A DNA stretch of 32,418 nucleotides from Anaerolineae bacterium (GCA_011176685.1 DUED01000007.1:1-32418); one strand, 5' to 3'; shown: positions 8,327 to 17,450, counted from the first letter of the stretch. Notes: generated by a model not told the origin, from the sequence alone. Translations and numbers: made by a program.

Positions 8327-9001
8327 TTGAAAGATCATCAACCTTCCCCGACAATTGAGGACTACTTATGGATTATTTTTGTCTTGGAGCGCGATGGGGA
8401 AACTGTAATAGGCGCTAAACTAGCAGAGCTACTGGAAGTATCCGCCCCAACTGTCACTGTCACTCTCAAACGTATGCTTAGAGATAAATGGATAACAATT
8501 AATAATAAAAAACAAGTCAAGCTCACTTCATTAGGAAAAGAAGCCGCTCGTAGTGTAATACGGCGTCACATGCTCACAGAATGGATGCTGGCACGAAATT
8601 TTGACGTTCCCTGGTCACAATTACATGCCGAAGCACACAAGATTGAACATACAATTTCCAACGATGTTGCCGATCGTCTGCAAACACGCCTGGATGATCC
8701 CAAGCTTTGTCCACACGGCAATCCTTTACCCGGGCACGAAAACATCGCTGAAAACTGGGTTCCCCTAATAGCAGTACCTGAAGGTAACAAAGTTATAATC
8801 AGACGAATTCACGAGATTGCTGAGCAAAATCCAGAATTTTTATCCTTCCTTGAAAAAAACGATATTTTACCTGGTACATGCATAACCGTTAAGGAAATGT
8901 TAGATTTCAATGAGACCCTTTCAATTCGAGTTGACAACAAGATTGTATCGCTAGGATTGAAAACCGCTGAAAAAATTTTTGTGGAATTTAGTACAGAATA
9001 A
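8327..9001 (+). CDS. DtxR/MntR-family metal-dependent transcriptional regulator
   Basis: A 224-residue regulator with the three parts of DtxR-like repressors. There is an N-terminal winged helix-turn-helix (about 8-65, LAELLEVSAPTVTVTLKRML). A dimerisation and metal-binding region follows (about 66-140, with RRHMLTEWML, HAEAHKIEH and LCPHGNPLPG, the last a common family motif). The C-terminus is an SH3-like FeoA domain (about 150-224). Family members sense Fe(II) or Mn(II) and repress uptake genes; which metal applies here cannot be read. Translation starts at TTG with AGGAG six bases upstream. No metal transporter is adjacent, so its targets must lie elsewhere or be limited to itself. Confidence 0.92.
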   Translation: MKDHQPSPTIEDYLWIIFVLERDGETVIGAKLAELLEVSAPTVTVTLKRMLRDKWITINNKKQVKLTSLGKEAARSVIRRHMLTEWMLARNFDVPWSQLHAEAHKIEHTISNDVADRLQTRLDDPKLCPHGNPLPGHENIAENWVPLIAVPEGNKVIIRRIHEIAEQNPEFLSFLEKNDILPGTCITVKEMLDFNETLSIRVDNKIVSLGLKTAEKIFVEFSTE

Positions 9002-9150
9002 ATTCTCGTCAAATAGGAGCAATTAGGCAATTGTCAATACCACTGGCTATTCATGGATGCGATCGAAGTATAAATTAGGCCAAGCGCCTGGGAAATATTG
9101 GCATATTGATAAATTAAAAGATAAATCACCTTAAACAAGAAAATCGATCA

Positions 9151-10254
9151 ATGACAATTCATCGTGTAAATTGCTTGCAAAAACTGCTTCAGCAAGAAGA
9201 AATGGATATGCTAGCACTAACCGCCGGTCCTGACTTATCTTACTTCTGTAATCTCAATTTTCACCTTTCTGAAAGACCAGTGATTCTAATCATTACACAG
9301 AAAAGCCAATCTATACTTTTCTATCCAACACTTGAAAGCAGTAAGGTGCTAGAATCTGCCATCCCATTAAAATCAATTCCCTATGGTGAAGATCCAAAAA
9401 ATTGGATAGCAACCCTGCAAACAGCAAAAAGATACTCTGGTTCAAAAATAACTAAAATTGGGATCGTACCGACCTGTATGCGTTTTTTAGAGCTTCAATT
9501 ATTACAACAATTATTTAAAAAGGCGGAATTTATTCCTGCAACGAATCTCCTTTCGAAATTACGCATGATAAAGGACAAAGCAGAAATTGAAGCAATCCGC
9601 AAAGCTGTGAAAATTGCCGAAGCAGCCATGAAAAATTTAAAACCCATTCTTGCTGCTGGTCAAACAGAAAAAGAGATCGCAGCCGAACTTGTAGTCAACC
9701 TATTACGTGCAGGGTCAGATCCCGATTTGCCATTCATGCCAATCGTCGCTTCGGGTCCTAACAGCGCAAATCCTCACGCCGTCCCATCAGAGCGTAAGTT
9801 GAAAAATGGTGATCTGCTAATCATAGATTGGGGTGCGCGCTATCAGGGCTACATTTCTGATATTACCCGCACTTTCGCAATTGGAAACATTGAAAATAAA
9901 TTAAAGGATATAGCAAATATTGTACTCAAAGCGAATCAAGCAGCAAGGGAAAAAATCAAACCTGGTTATAAAGCTTCGGAGATTGATTTTGCAGCTCGGG
10001 AATCAATTGCTCGTCGAGGGTATGCGGATTGCTTTATACACCGCACTGGCCACGGCATTGGTTTAGAAGCACATGAAAGTCCATTTATTTCCCAGTCAAA
10101 TGAGCAAACTCTTGAGCCCGGAATGGTCTTTACAATTGAACCTGGAATCTATATTGCTGGTGTAGGTGGAGCCCGCATTGAAGACAATGTGATTGTAACT
10201 GAAAACGGAGTACAAACTGTTACGAGTATATCCAGGGAATTATTATTTTTGTAA
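9151..10254 (+). CDS. M24 family aminopeptidase (Xaa-Pro aminopeptidase-like)
   Basis: A 367-residue protein of the pita-bread M24 family, probably cleaving X-Pro N-termini or dipeptides in the cytoplasm. Residues 1-125 form the creatinase-type N-terminal domain, and the catalytic domain follows. The metal ligands are all visible: Asp in IIDWGARYQGY, Asp in ISDITRTF, His in GHGIGLEAHE, Glu in FTIEPGIY and Glu in ARIEDNV. It resembles the PepQ/YpdF branch in length, but dipeptidase and aminopeptidase activities cannot be told apart. It opens a plus-strand group with the alpha/beta hydrolase, whose start is 16 bases after its stop. The start ATG has no obvious Shine-Dalgarno. Confidence 0.92.
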   Translation: MTIHRVNCLQKLLQQEEMDMLALTAGPDLSYFCNLNFHLSERPVILIITQKSQSILFYPTLESSKVLESAIPLKSIPYGEDPKNWIATLQTAKRYSGSKITKIGIVPTCMRFLELQLLQQLFKKAEFIPATNLLSKLRMIKDKAEIEAIRKAVKIAEAAMKNLKPILAAGQTEKEIAAELVVNLLRAGSDPDLPFMPIVASGPNSANPHAVPSERKLKNGDLLIIDWGARYQGYISDITRTFAIGNIENKLKDIANIVLKANQAAREKIKPGYKASEIDFAARESIARRGYADCFIHRTGHGIGLEAHESPFISQSNEQTLEPGMVFTIEPGIYIAGVGGARIEDNVIVTENGVQTVTSISRELLFL

Positions 10255-10270
10255 AGAGGGGTGAAGAACA

Positions 10271-11032
10271 ATGAAAATTAAGAGAATTATCTCTACAGCA
10301 GAACCATTTTTCTTCCCAGGCAATAAAACGGGTTGTTTATTAATTCATGGATTTACGGGCTCGCCTAAAGAAATGCGCTGGATGGGTGAGTTTCTCAATA
10401 AAAAGGGGTATTCCGTACTAGGTATTCGCCTAGCAGGCCATGCCACCCAACCATCTGACCTCATCCGCACTCGTTGGTGGGATTGGCAGGCATCAGTTGA
10501 GGACGGGATTAATCTCCTTAACCAATACTGCAAAAAGATCATAACTATAGGTCTTTCAATGGGTGGTTCTTTATCGCTACTTGCAGCTGCCACTTGTTCA
10601 ATCAATGGAGCAATTGCTATGTCATCGCTTTATGCTTTACAGAAGGATTGGCGGCTGAAATTCGCCAAGCAATTGAGTTTATTTGTTCCGGCTATTAAAA
10701 AAAGTAAAAGTGACATGAAAAATAGAAAGGCGGCTGCTCAACATATTGATTACCCCGCTTATCCAATCCGCTCTATAGCTGAATTAAATAATTTATTAGA
10801 AGAAGTTCAACAGCTCCTGCCAAAAATTACTATTCCGGTTTTACTCATTCATTCCAAATCTGATAGTGCCGTGAATATCGAGAATATTGAAAAAATATAC
10901 ACGAAGCTAGGAAGTTCAATAAAAACAAAATTAATTCTGGAAAAAAGCAGCCACGTTATTACTGAAGACATTGAACGAGAGAAAGTATTCAATGCAGCCC
11001 TTGATTTCATTCGAGATGTCGAAAAGAGATGA
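10271..11032 (+). CDS. Alpha/beta hydrolase, carboxylesterase/monoacylglycerol lipase type
   Basis: A 253-residue cytoplasmic hydrolase. It has the oxyanion-side motif LIHGFTGSPKEM, the nucleophile elbow GLSMGG with Ser96, an Asp in IHSKSDSAVNIE and a His in SSHVITED, which complete the catalytic triad. The pattern, including GHATQPSDL after the first strands, matches Est30-like thermostable carboxylesterases, which hydrolyse short acyl esters. The natural substrate is unknown. A strong GAGGGGTG ribosome binding site precedes the ATG, and it is probably cotranscribed with the M24 peptidase. About 145 bases after its stop separate it from the next gene. Confidence 0.9.
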   Translation: MKIKRIISTAEPFFFPGNKTGCLLIHGFTGSPKEMRWMGEFLNKKGYSVLGIRLAGHATQPSDLIRTRWWDWQASVEDGINLLNQYCKKIITIGLSMGGSLSLLAAATCSINGAIAMSSLYALQKDWRLKFAKQLSLFVPAIKKSKSDMKNRKAAAQHIDYPAYPIRSIAELNNLLEEVQQLLPKITIPVLLIHSKSDSAVNIENIEKIYTKLGSSIKTKLILEKSSHVITEDIEREKVFNAALDFIRDVEKR

Positions 11033-11176
11033 TTTACCTACATCGTCATCCAAACATTCCATTCTTGTTACTATGAAACATGAAGAACAGAATACAAATC
11101 CCTACTCTTTTTCACGTATAAAAAGAATTGGTGAATTCATCACAGAAATCTAATTCCAGACAAAAGAAGGTATTCA

Positions 11177-11809
11177 ATGCCCCTTACAATCGAAACTTTC
11201 GTTCTTGGTCCCCTACAAAATAACACATATCTGGTCACAGATAAAACAACACATCGAGCTGCTATCATCGATCCAGCAATAGGTATTGAAAGCCTGATTA
11301 ATAAAATTAAAAGCAATAAGATTGATTTGGAATCCATATGGATAACACATGCTCACTTTGATCACATAGCAGGGGCAAACAGGTTGGCAAAATCTTTCAA
11401 CCCCAAAATCCCGATAGCTCTGCACCCAAAAGACTTCAATCTTTGGGCTGAGGGAGGCGGTGCAAAAGAATTTGGGTTTGATTTTTCTCCCGGGCTACTT
11501 CCAGAAATCAAGCTTTCCCATAAACAGATTCTATCTTTAGGAGACTCTGAATTGGAAGTTCGCCATACACCTGGGCACACACAAGGACATGTCGTTTTTT
11601 ATTATAAATATGATAATGTATTATTTTGTGGAGATTTGATATTTTTTCATAGCATCGGCCGCACGGATCTACCTACAAGTAACCCGGATGATTTATTTAA
11701 AAGCATTTATGAAGAAATATTCACTTTTCCAGATGAAACGAGATTACTTAGCGGACACGGCCCGCCCACAACAGTCATAGAAGAAAAGACAAATAATCCT
11801 TTTCTTTAA
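11177..11809 (+). CDS. Metallo-beta-lactamase-fold hydrolase (glyoxalase II-like)
   Basis: A 210-residue MBL-fold enzyme. THAHFDHIAG gives the HxHxDH metal motif, HTPGHTQGH the third-position His, FCGDLIF the bridging Asp, and SGHGP the last His. This set is typical of the YcbL/GloB-like branch, which hydrolyses thioesters such as S-lactoylglutathione or related thiol adducts. The true substrate is unknown. GAAGG lies seven bases before the ATG. It is convergent with rny, and an imperfect hairpin followed by T residues sits between them. Confidence 0.9.
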   Translation: MPLTIETFVLGPLQNNTYLVTDKTTHRAAIIDPAIGIESLINKIKSNKIDLESIWITHAHFDHIAGANRLAKSFNPKIPIALHPKDFNLWAEGGGAKEFGFDFSPGLLPEIKLSHKQILSLGDSELEVRHTPGHTQGHVVFYYKYDNVLFCGDLIFFHSIGRTDLPTSNPDDLFKSIYEEIFTFPDETRLLSGHGPPTTVIEEKTNNPFL

Positions 11810-11826
11810 CAAAACATTCAAAAATT

Positions 11827-11856
11827 AAACAGCGGCACTTTACGCTACTGTTTTTT
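11827..11856. terminator. Bidirectional intrinsic terminator candidate between the MBL gene and rny
   Basis: AAACAGCGGC and GCTACTGTTT form an imperfect ten-pair stem (one mismatch, one G-T pair) around a seven-base loop, with a T run on the plus-strand side and an A run on the other. It sits exactly between two convergent genes and touches the rny stop codon. Confidence 0.6.
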
Positions 11857-13375
11857 ACTTAGCCACCTCAACGGACCGCATCTCCCGGATTACAGTCACT
11901 TTAATCTGACCGGGATACTGCATGGTTTCTTCAATATTTTTTGCTATTTCCTTCGCCAATCGAGCAGATTCTAGATCATCAATTGCTTCAGGCTTCACGA
12001 TGATTCGCACCTCTCTACCTGCCTGAATAGCGTAAGCTTGACTTACACCTTTATATGAATTTGCTATTTCCTCCAATGCACGCAGACGTTTTATATACTG
12101 TTCGAGGTTCTCACGGCGAGCACCTGGTCGAGCACCTGAAATGGCATCAGCCGCTTCTACTATGACTGCTTCAATAGACTGTTGTTCGGTTTCGTGATGA
12201 TGAGAAGCAATCGCATTGACTACTGCTGAGCCGATACGATGCCTCTTGCAGAATTCAGCACCGATCATGGCATGGGTGCCCTCCACACTGTGATCCATCG
12301 CTTTACCAATATCATGCAATAACCCTCCTACTTTTGCAACTTCCACATTTGCACCTAATTCTGACGCTATTAAAGCACAAATCCGAGCGGTTTCAACTGC
12401 ATGGATAAGCTGATTCTGACCGAAAGAAGTGCGGAACTTCAATCGTCCCAGCATTTTAATCACTTCTTGCGGTAACCCTGTCACTCCTGCATCAAAAACA
12501 GCTTCTTCTCCTGCTTCTCTAATAATACGTTCCACTTCTTCGCGTTCTTCTGCTAATATCTTTTCGATATGCGCGGGATGAATGCGTCCATCTTGTATAA
12601 GGCGCTGAAGTGCCCTACGCGCCACTTCACGGCGAGTGGGATCAAAACAAGAAACAGTCACTGCCTCTGGTGTGTCATCCACAATAATATCCACCCCAGC
12701 CGCCTGTTCGAATGCGCGAATATTACGACCATTACGTCCTACAATTCTGCCTTTCATTTCTTCATTCGGCAAAGGCACTGTGGATGTTGTTACTTGTGCA
12801 ACCTGATCTGATGCCACTCTCTGTATGGCCTCTGTGATCAGCCCCCTCGCTTTCTTCTCGCCTTCCAACCGTGCCTCCGTCTCTATCTGGCGGATAATCC
12901 GTGCCATATCACCACGCGCTTCTTTTTCCACTTCATCAAGCAACATTTGTTTTGCTTCTTCAACAGTTAAACGAGAAACTTTCTGAAGTTTTTCCAACTG
13001 CTCGGCGTACAATTTTTCCACCTCATTATTTCTTTTATCAACAGCACTTTGTCTTTTACTTAAAGCCAGTTCACGCTGCTCTAATCGTTCAAATCGGTGG
13101 TCTAAATTTGCGCGCCTAGTCTGTAGGCGGTCCTCCTCACGGGATAGCTCACTACGACGTCGGCTGATTTCTCCCTCAGCATTTTGCTTTATTTTTAATG
13201 CGCCATCTTTCGCTTCCAGTTCAGTGATCCTAGAATTTTCTTTTGCTTTCTGTAAAAACTTTTCAGCCTCTTTCTGTTGCTTAAAGCCAATTCGCTTTGC
13301 CAAGAACTGCGCGCCAATAAATGCGAACACAGCCACTGCTAAGACTCCCATTATTAATCCCAAGTAATCATTCAT
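11855..13375 (-). CDS. rny: Ribonuclease Y
   Basis: RNase Y is a membrane-anchored endoribonuclease that starts mRNA decay in many bacteria lacking RNase E. The 506-residue protein shows the canonical order. There is an N-terminal transmembrane helix (about 4-24), then a long charged coiled coil (about 30-190). A KH domain follows with IVGRNGRNIRAFE and GVDIIVDDTPEAV, then an HD domain with GGLLHDIGKAMDH and SHHHE, and the conserved C-terminal domain ends in PGQIKVTVIRE. The Gly-rich KH loop and HD metal ligands are intact. A GAGGG precedes the ATG. It follows recX by 40 bases and is probably cotranscribed with it. Confidence 0.97.
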   Translation of the reverse strand: MNDYLGLIMGVLAVAVFAFIGAQFLAKRIGFKQQKEAEKFLQKAKENSRITELEAKDGALKIKQNAEGEISRRRSELSREEDRLQTRRANLDHRFERLEQRELALSKRQSAVDKRNNEVEKLYAEQLEKLQKVSRLTVEEAKQMLLDEVEKEARGDMARIIRQIETEARLEGEKKARGLITEAIQRVASDQVAQVTTSTVPLPNEEMKGRIVGRNGRNIRAFEQAAGVDIIVDDTPEAVTVSCFDPTRREVARRALQRLIQDGRIHPAHIEKILAEEREEVERIIREAGEEAVFDAGVTGLPQEVIKMLGRLKFRTSFGQNQLIHAVETARICALIASELGANVEVAKVGGLLHDIGKAMDHSVEGTHAMIGAEFCKRHRIGSAVVNAIASHHHETEQQSIEAVIVEAADAISGARPGARRENLEQYIKRLRALEEIANSYKGVSQAYAIQAGREVRIIVKPEAIDDLESARLAKEIAKNIEETMQYPGQIKVTVIREMRSVEVAK

Positions 13376-13415
13376 ATTTCATTCCCTCGTTTCCATTCAT
13401 AAATATTTATTTTAA

Positions 13416-14042
13416 TTATTCATCCATCTCTTTCCAAATTTTATCTGTCGTGCTTTTTACAACGGTATAGGAAAACCCTCGTCGAGAAAGATAACCTCTT
13501 AGCTTTTTTTGAAATGTTTGCCTAGGCAGATCTTTCAATCGATTAAAATATTTCCTGGCTGCTCTTTCAGCCAATTCACTTTCCTGTGGAATGGACTGAA
13601 GTACATCTGTAATAATGTCATCTAGCACTCGTTTCTGGCGGAGTTCGTATCGCAGCATAAATCTGCTCCGAGGTCGAAAAACAATTCTGTTCTCCACCCA
13701 TTCATTTGCAAACCACTTATCGCCTAGATATTGCTTATCAATCAAACGGGCAATAACCTTTTCAATAACAGAATCATCAAAGCCATATTCTGATACCCTT
13801 TTACGGACCTCATATTCAGATCTTGGACGATAACTGAGATACCGTAAAGACTTTTGATAAGCGCTCTCTATGGAATCGTCAACTCGTAACTGGTTAATCA
13901 TTTCCTCACTTAGTGACTGTCCCACTTTCAACCGCGCAGCGACAAACCTGCTGATACCAAAAGCGAATTTATCATCAAGATAAACATTGACTCGTTGCCT
14001 ATCCCTCTTCTGTCCCTCAATAGAAGTGATTACTTTTTCCAT
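13416..14042 (-). CDS. recX: Regulatory protein RecX
   Basis: RecX binds RecA filaments and modulates recombinase activity. The 208-residue protein contains tandem three-helix RecX repeats, with YLSYRPRSEYEVRKRV, DKQYLGDKWFANEWVENR and the RRGFSYTVV segment near the C-terminus. The N-terminal ITSIEGQKRDRQRVNVYLDD is typical of full-length members, which supports this start. It is immediately followed by rny. recA, the usual partner, is not upstream; instead there is a gene-poor stretch with an rfbB fragment. A hairpin with seven U residues abuts the start codon, so initiation or transcript continuation may be controlled there. Confidence 0.92.
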   Translation of the reverse strand: MEKVITSIEGQKRDRQRVNVYLDDKFAFGISRFVAARLKVGQSLSEEMINQLRVDDSIESAYQKSLRYLSYRPRSEYEVRKRVSEYGFDDSVIEKVIARLIDKQYLGDKWFANEWVENRIVFRPRSRFMLRYELRQKRVLDDIITDVLQSIPQESELAERAARKYFNRLKDLPRQTFQKKLRGYLSRRGFSYTVVKSTTDKIWKEMDE

Positions 14043-14078
14043 AAAAAAACAGCCTTACCTGCAATCAGGTTTAAGCTG
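14043..14078 (-). terminator. Hairpin plus U-tract directly before recX (terminator or attenuator)
   Basis: On the minus strand CAGCTTAAACCTG, loop ATTG, and CAGGTAAGGCTG form a bulged stem followed by seven T, and the next bases are the recX ATG. This has the shape of an intrinsic terminator. No gene is seen upstream on this strand to be terminated, so it may act as an attenuator of recX-rny or be left from a lost gene such as recA. Confidence 0.6.
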
Positions 14079-14440
14079 CAACTTAGAGACGATTAAACGT
14101 CTAATATTAATTTTACAAATATCCCTTGGATTGGAAAATTGATCTCGGAGTTCTAAATTTTTGTTTAATACTTAACCCAATAAGTTTGCTCTTAAGTACG
14201 ATTTTCTTCTTCAGTTTATTTTATTAATTATTTATTGAGCCCTTTTATTGAATCTTTCCCAAGGGAGTAACAATTTCTTGTTAATCTTTATTCGCTTTAA
14301 ACCTAATCTTCAAGGTAATTATCTTAGCCCTGAAATAAACCGTGCAATTTATTTGAATATTATACAATATATTTAAGGGAATTTCTCATATTGGAAGAAT
14401 TGCTTATATATTTCAACTGCATAAGGGCTTTGACCTGCAA
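14079..14440. other. Gene-poor AT-rich stretch
   Basis: About 360 bases upstream of recX without an open reading frame, tRNA, repeat or clear regulatory element that I can recognise on either strand. It may be remnant coding sequence decayed beyond recognition, since a truncated rfbB follows. Confidence 0.5.
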
Positions 14441-14578
14441 ATGATGAAAAACGTACTCACAACGGGCGGCACAGGATTCATAGGTTTCAACTTTATCCAT
14501 CATCTTTCCAGCAAGAAACCCATATCAAGAATTATCAATCTCGATGTATTGACATATGCAGGAAATATTGAGACTTGA
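14441..14578 (+). pseudogene. rfbB: rfbB (dTDP-glucose 4,6-dehydratase) N-terminal fragment
   Basis: Only 45 codons remain of an enzyme normally about 320-350 residues long. The fragment carries the NAD-binding Rossmann motif LTTGGTGFIG (residues 6-15), then NFIHHL and IINLDVLTYAGNIE, which is the diagnostic RfbB sequence around the second beta strand. A TGA follows, and no continuation is found in the 190 bases before the next gene, so the rest has been deleted. Intact RfbB makes dTDP-4-keto-6-deoxyglucose for rhamnose and other surface sugars. Nearby surface-polysaccharide genes suggest that a larger polysaccharide locus was once here. Confidence 0.85.
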
Positions 14579-14771
14579 ATAACACGCAGAAAATAATCGA
14601 AATTAACAATACGGAGCTAATTTAGCCAGCCCGCAGCAAGAGATCCAATAAATTTCAAGAATTTTTCTGGGATTATGTTCCTTATTAATGGTTTTTCCAC
14701 TGAGGAGGAGCAGAAAGTATCCGCTGTTCTTAAGCAAATTACGTACTACAGTAAGATAAAATAGGCCTAAT

Positions 14772-16811
14772 ATGCTAAATGCGATCACGAGTTTTTCCCA
14801 AAAAAAATATTTCGTTCCCTTAGCCTTACTGGTCGTTTGTATATTAACTTACGCCCTTCTTATTCCCTTTTTAGGATTCTATTGGGATGGTTGGCCCTAT
14901 CTGTGGCAATATCATGTTTTTGGACCGGAAGGGTATCCTGAATTTGTGGCATCAGACCGCCCATATTCTTCTTTTATCTTTGTTATCCTGTCAGCGCTTT
15001 TTGGCACTAAAGCAATTTATTACCATTCTTTTATATTATTGAGCCGTTGGTTAAGTGCAGTAGCATTTTGGTGGATATTGGACATAATCTGGCCAAAGCG
15101 TAAAAAAATCAATATTTATGCTGCCTTTTTATTTACCGTCTACCCCGGTTTTCTCCAGCAACCTATTTCACTACCATACAGCCATCACCTCAGTCATATG
15201 GCATTTTTCCTTCTTTCTATTGCTGGCATGCTCTATTCTATTAAGAAACCAAAGACCTACTGGTGGCTAACACTGTTGTCTTTAATCGCGTCTACTTTGA
15301 TGTTCTCGCTTGAATATTTTGCCACATTGGAACTCATTCGTCCTCTTTTAATATGGATTCTCTTAGAGGACCTAGAACCGAACAAGAAAAAAAGACTTTG
15401 GAAAACAATCAGATATTGGTCAACATATTTCATCTTGCTAGCATATTTTTTCATCTGGCGAATTTTTATTTTCAAATTCCCCACTTATCAACCAAAATTA
15501 TTGGGCGACTTTTCACAGGGTGTTAGCCAAAATATTGGCAGTTTATTTGGAAGAACCATAACCGACCTCTACACAGTCAGTGTAAGGGCATGGAGTGGAA
15601 TATTCCAGCTTCCGAAAATATCGGAATATGGTTATCCTGCAACCTATGCTTTTTGGGGATTACTCGCAATATCTTTTCTTTCAACATCTCTTTTCTTTTA
15701 TATCCAGGAACGTAAGTGGATGTCTGATGGCAAAGCAGAAAAACCTTGGAAATGGGGAACGGAAATGATCCTGGTAGGTTCAATTGCGACCCTACTTGCA
15801 GGTGGAATTGTTTGGGTAACCAAACTACCAGTGAACATCGAATTTGCCTGGGATCGCCTAACACTCCCTTTTATCTTCGGTGTGAGTTTAATATTTGCAG
15901 GTTTGATTTATCTAATTCGGCGTCCGCGCTTACTTAGACCTTTAATCATGAGTATATTAGTCAGTGGGGCAATTACTTTCCACTTTCTAAATGCCGTTAC
16001 TTTCATGCACGATTGGAAAAATTTCAAAGCATTCCTCTGGCAGCTATCATGGCGAATACCCGATTTAAAAGAGGGTACGATTATTCTCACTACTGATTTC
16101 CCCTTAAAATATTATAGTGACAATTCTCTCACCTCCCCACTCAATTGGACATATGCCCCAGATAGCAAAACTGATAAATTAAAATTCGTGTTTTACTATA
16201 CTGATGTGCGATTAAAATCAGGAAGACTAACTGCTTTGGAAAAAGACCTTGAAATTTACCAACCATACCGATCTTTCTATTTCAAGGGTAACACTTCCAA
16301 TTCACTGGTATTGAAATATGAACCTCCTGGATGCTTGCATATCATGGATCAAATATATGCAAATGCAGGTATCTTGCCCACCCTGACCCAATTGGAAGCA
16401 GATGCCATCCCGCTATCCAATCTAACCCAAATCATCACAAATCCAAAAAATCTAAAAAGCCCGCCTTTGGAAATTATTGGTGAGGAACCCGCTCACAATT
16501 GGTGTTATTTTTTTGAAAAGGCGGATTTAGCTAGACAGATAGGGGATTGGGACGAAATCGTAAGATTGGGCGATGAAGCCGCAAGTTATGGATTTAAACC
16601 AAGAATTCCTTCAGAATGGTTGCCTTTCATGGAAGCCTATGCCAGGGTTGGAAATTGGGATAAAGTTGAAGAAATTGCCGCCGCATCCCTGACCAATGAC
16701 AATAAATATGTGCCTGGCTTATGCTTCACTTGGCGAAGAATGAGTAATGACCCTGTATTCAAGGACAATCAGCATCTGATAGATTTATTGCAAGGATATA
16801 AATGTAGATAG
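14772..16811 (+). CDS. Large polytopic membrane protein, GT-C/PMT-like glycosyltransferase candidate with TPR-like C-terminus
   Basis: A 679-residue protein that I cannot assign firmly. Residues 1-420 contain about ten or eleven hydrophobic helices. Just after the first comes GFYWDGWPYLWQYHVFG, an acidic motif in the first extracytoplasmic loop, where GT-C enzymes such as PMT, ArnT and GT39/GT83 members keep a catalytic Asp. From about 425 the chain is soluble. The last 120 residues (KADLARQIGDWDEIVRLGDE, then AYARVGNWDKVEEIAAAS) look like two TPR-type helical repeats. A lipid-linked sugar transferase acting on surface glycans or proteins is plausible but unproven. It follows the rfbB remnant, in keeping with a former glycan locus. 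Confidence 0.65.
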   Translation: MLNAITSFSQKKYFVPLALLVVCILTYALLIPFLGFYWDGWPYLWQYHVFGPEGYPEFVASDRPYSSFIFVILSALFGTKAIYYHSFILLSRWLSAVAFWWILDIIWPKRKKINIYAAFLFTVYPGFLQQPISLPYSHHLSHMAFFLLSIAGMLYSIKKPKTYWWLTLLSLIASTLMFSLEYFATLELIRPLLIWILLEDLEPNKKKRLWKTIRYWSTYFILLAYFFIWRIFIFKFPTYQPKLLGDFSQGVSQNIGSLFGRTITDLYTVSVRAWSGIFQLPKISEYGYPATYAFWGLLAISFLSTSLFFYIQERKWMSDGKAEKPWKWGTEMILVGSIATLLAGGIVWVTKLPVNIEFAWDRLTLPFIFGVSLIFAGLIYLIRRPRLLRPLIMSILVSGAITFHFLNAVTFMHDWKNFKAFLWQLSWRIPDLKEGTIILTTDFPLKYYSDNSLTSPLNWTYAPDSKTDKLKFVFYYTDVRLKSGRLTALEKDLEIYQPYRSFYFKGNTSNSLVLKYEPPGCLHIMDQIYANAGILPTLTQLEADAIPLSNLTQIITNPKNLKSPPLEIIGEEPAHNWCYFFEKADLARQIGDWDEIVRLGDEAASYGFKPRIPSEWLPFMEAYARVGNWDKVEEIAAASLTNDNKYVPGLCFTWRRMSNDPVFKDNQHLIDLLQGYKCR

Positions 16812-16989
16812 GAAATCATCAATGAAAAATGCTTCTCATTTTTAATACTTTTATGCAATAATGTGAAAGGATATTGAGGCATTCTCTCTTTAGAAACTTC
16901 CTCTCACGTATAATTAAAACACTATTAGCACAAATCGTCTCCCATTAGATAATTTCTTAGTGCTAAAATAATTAAGAAAAGGTATCCCT

Positions 16990-17436
16990 ATGCTGAATCC
17001 CGATAAAAAAATAAAAAGACAAAATACTACATTTTGGACAATCTGGTTTCCACTCGTCTTATTCATTATCTTGACCATACTTGGCGGATATATGATTTTC
17101 AGAGCGATCGTTTATGGCACATCAGACATGAGTCTGTGGGTGGATATAGCAATAATCATATTGCTTGCACCTCTTACCTTAAGCTTGATAATCCTTTTAA
17201 TTACTTTAGCCATATTCATATTCTTCCTGCATGAATCAACAATAATATTAATAACAGAGCTTGATAGTCTAAGTCATTTTGTTATAAATATTTTAAACCA
17301 GGCAACCTACTTATTAACCCTTCTCGTAAAACCTTTCATTTTAATCGATTCATTTAATCAAATATTATCCCAAAGCGTAAAAACACTTAATCAAAACAAC
17401 AACACGCAACTGGACCAAGAAATAGAATTGAACTGA
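16990..17436 (+). CDS. Small integral membrane protein, unknown function
   Basis: This 148-residue protein has two strong hydrophobic segments (about 15-38 and 47-77, the latter running IAIIILLAPLTLSLIILLI), followed by a weaker amphipathic helical part (about 90-125) and a polar tail rich in N and Q. No known domain is recognised. AAGG lies seven bases before the ATG. It is followed 14 bases later by another small membrane protein with its own ribosome binding site, and the pair ends at a terminator, so they form a two-gene unit. Confidence 0.7.
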   Translation: MLNPDKKIKRQNTTFWTIWFPLVLFIILTILGGYMIFRAIVYGTSDMSLWVDIAIIILLAPLTLSLIILLITLAIFIFFLHESTIILITELDSLSHFVINILNQATYLLTLLVKPFILIDSFNQILSQSVKTLNQNNNTQLDQEIELN

Positions 17437-17450
17437 GTAAGGAGACTACC

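Noticed and set aside
10971-11153. 60-codon frame overlapping the end of the alpha/beta hydrolase
   Set aside because: It is mostly another frame of the hydrolase gene, with no ribosome binding site and no domain.
14669-14764. Plus-strand 29-codon frame beginning MFLINGFSTEEE near 14675
   Set aside because: It looks protein-like but is too short to assign; it may be a leftover of a lost gene. No homology could be named.
14603-14788. Minus-strand 61-codon frame with a hydrophobic N-terminus
   Set aside because: No ribosome binding site, no recognisable family, overlaps the start of the large membrane protein, and lies in a decayed stretch.
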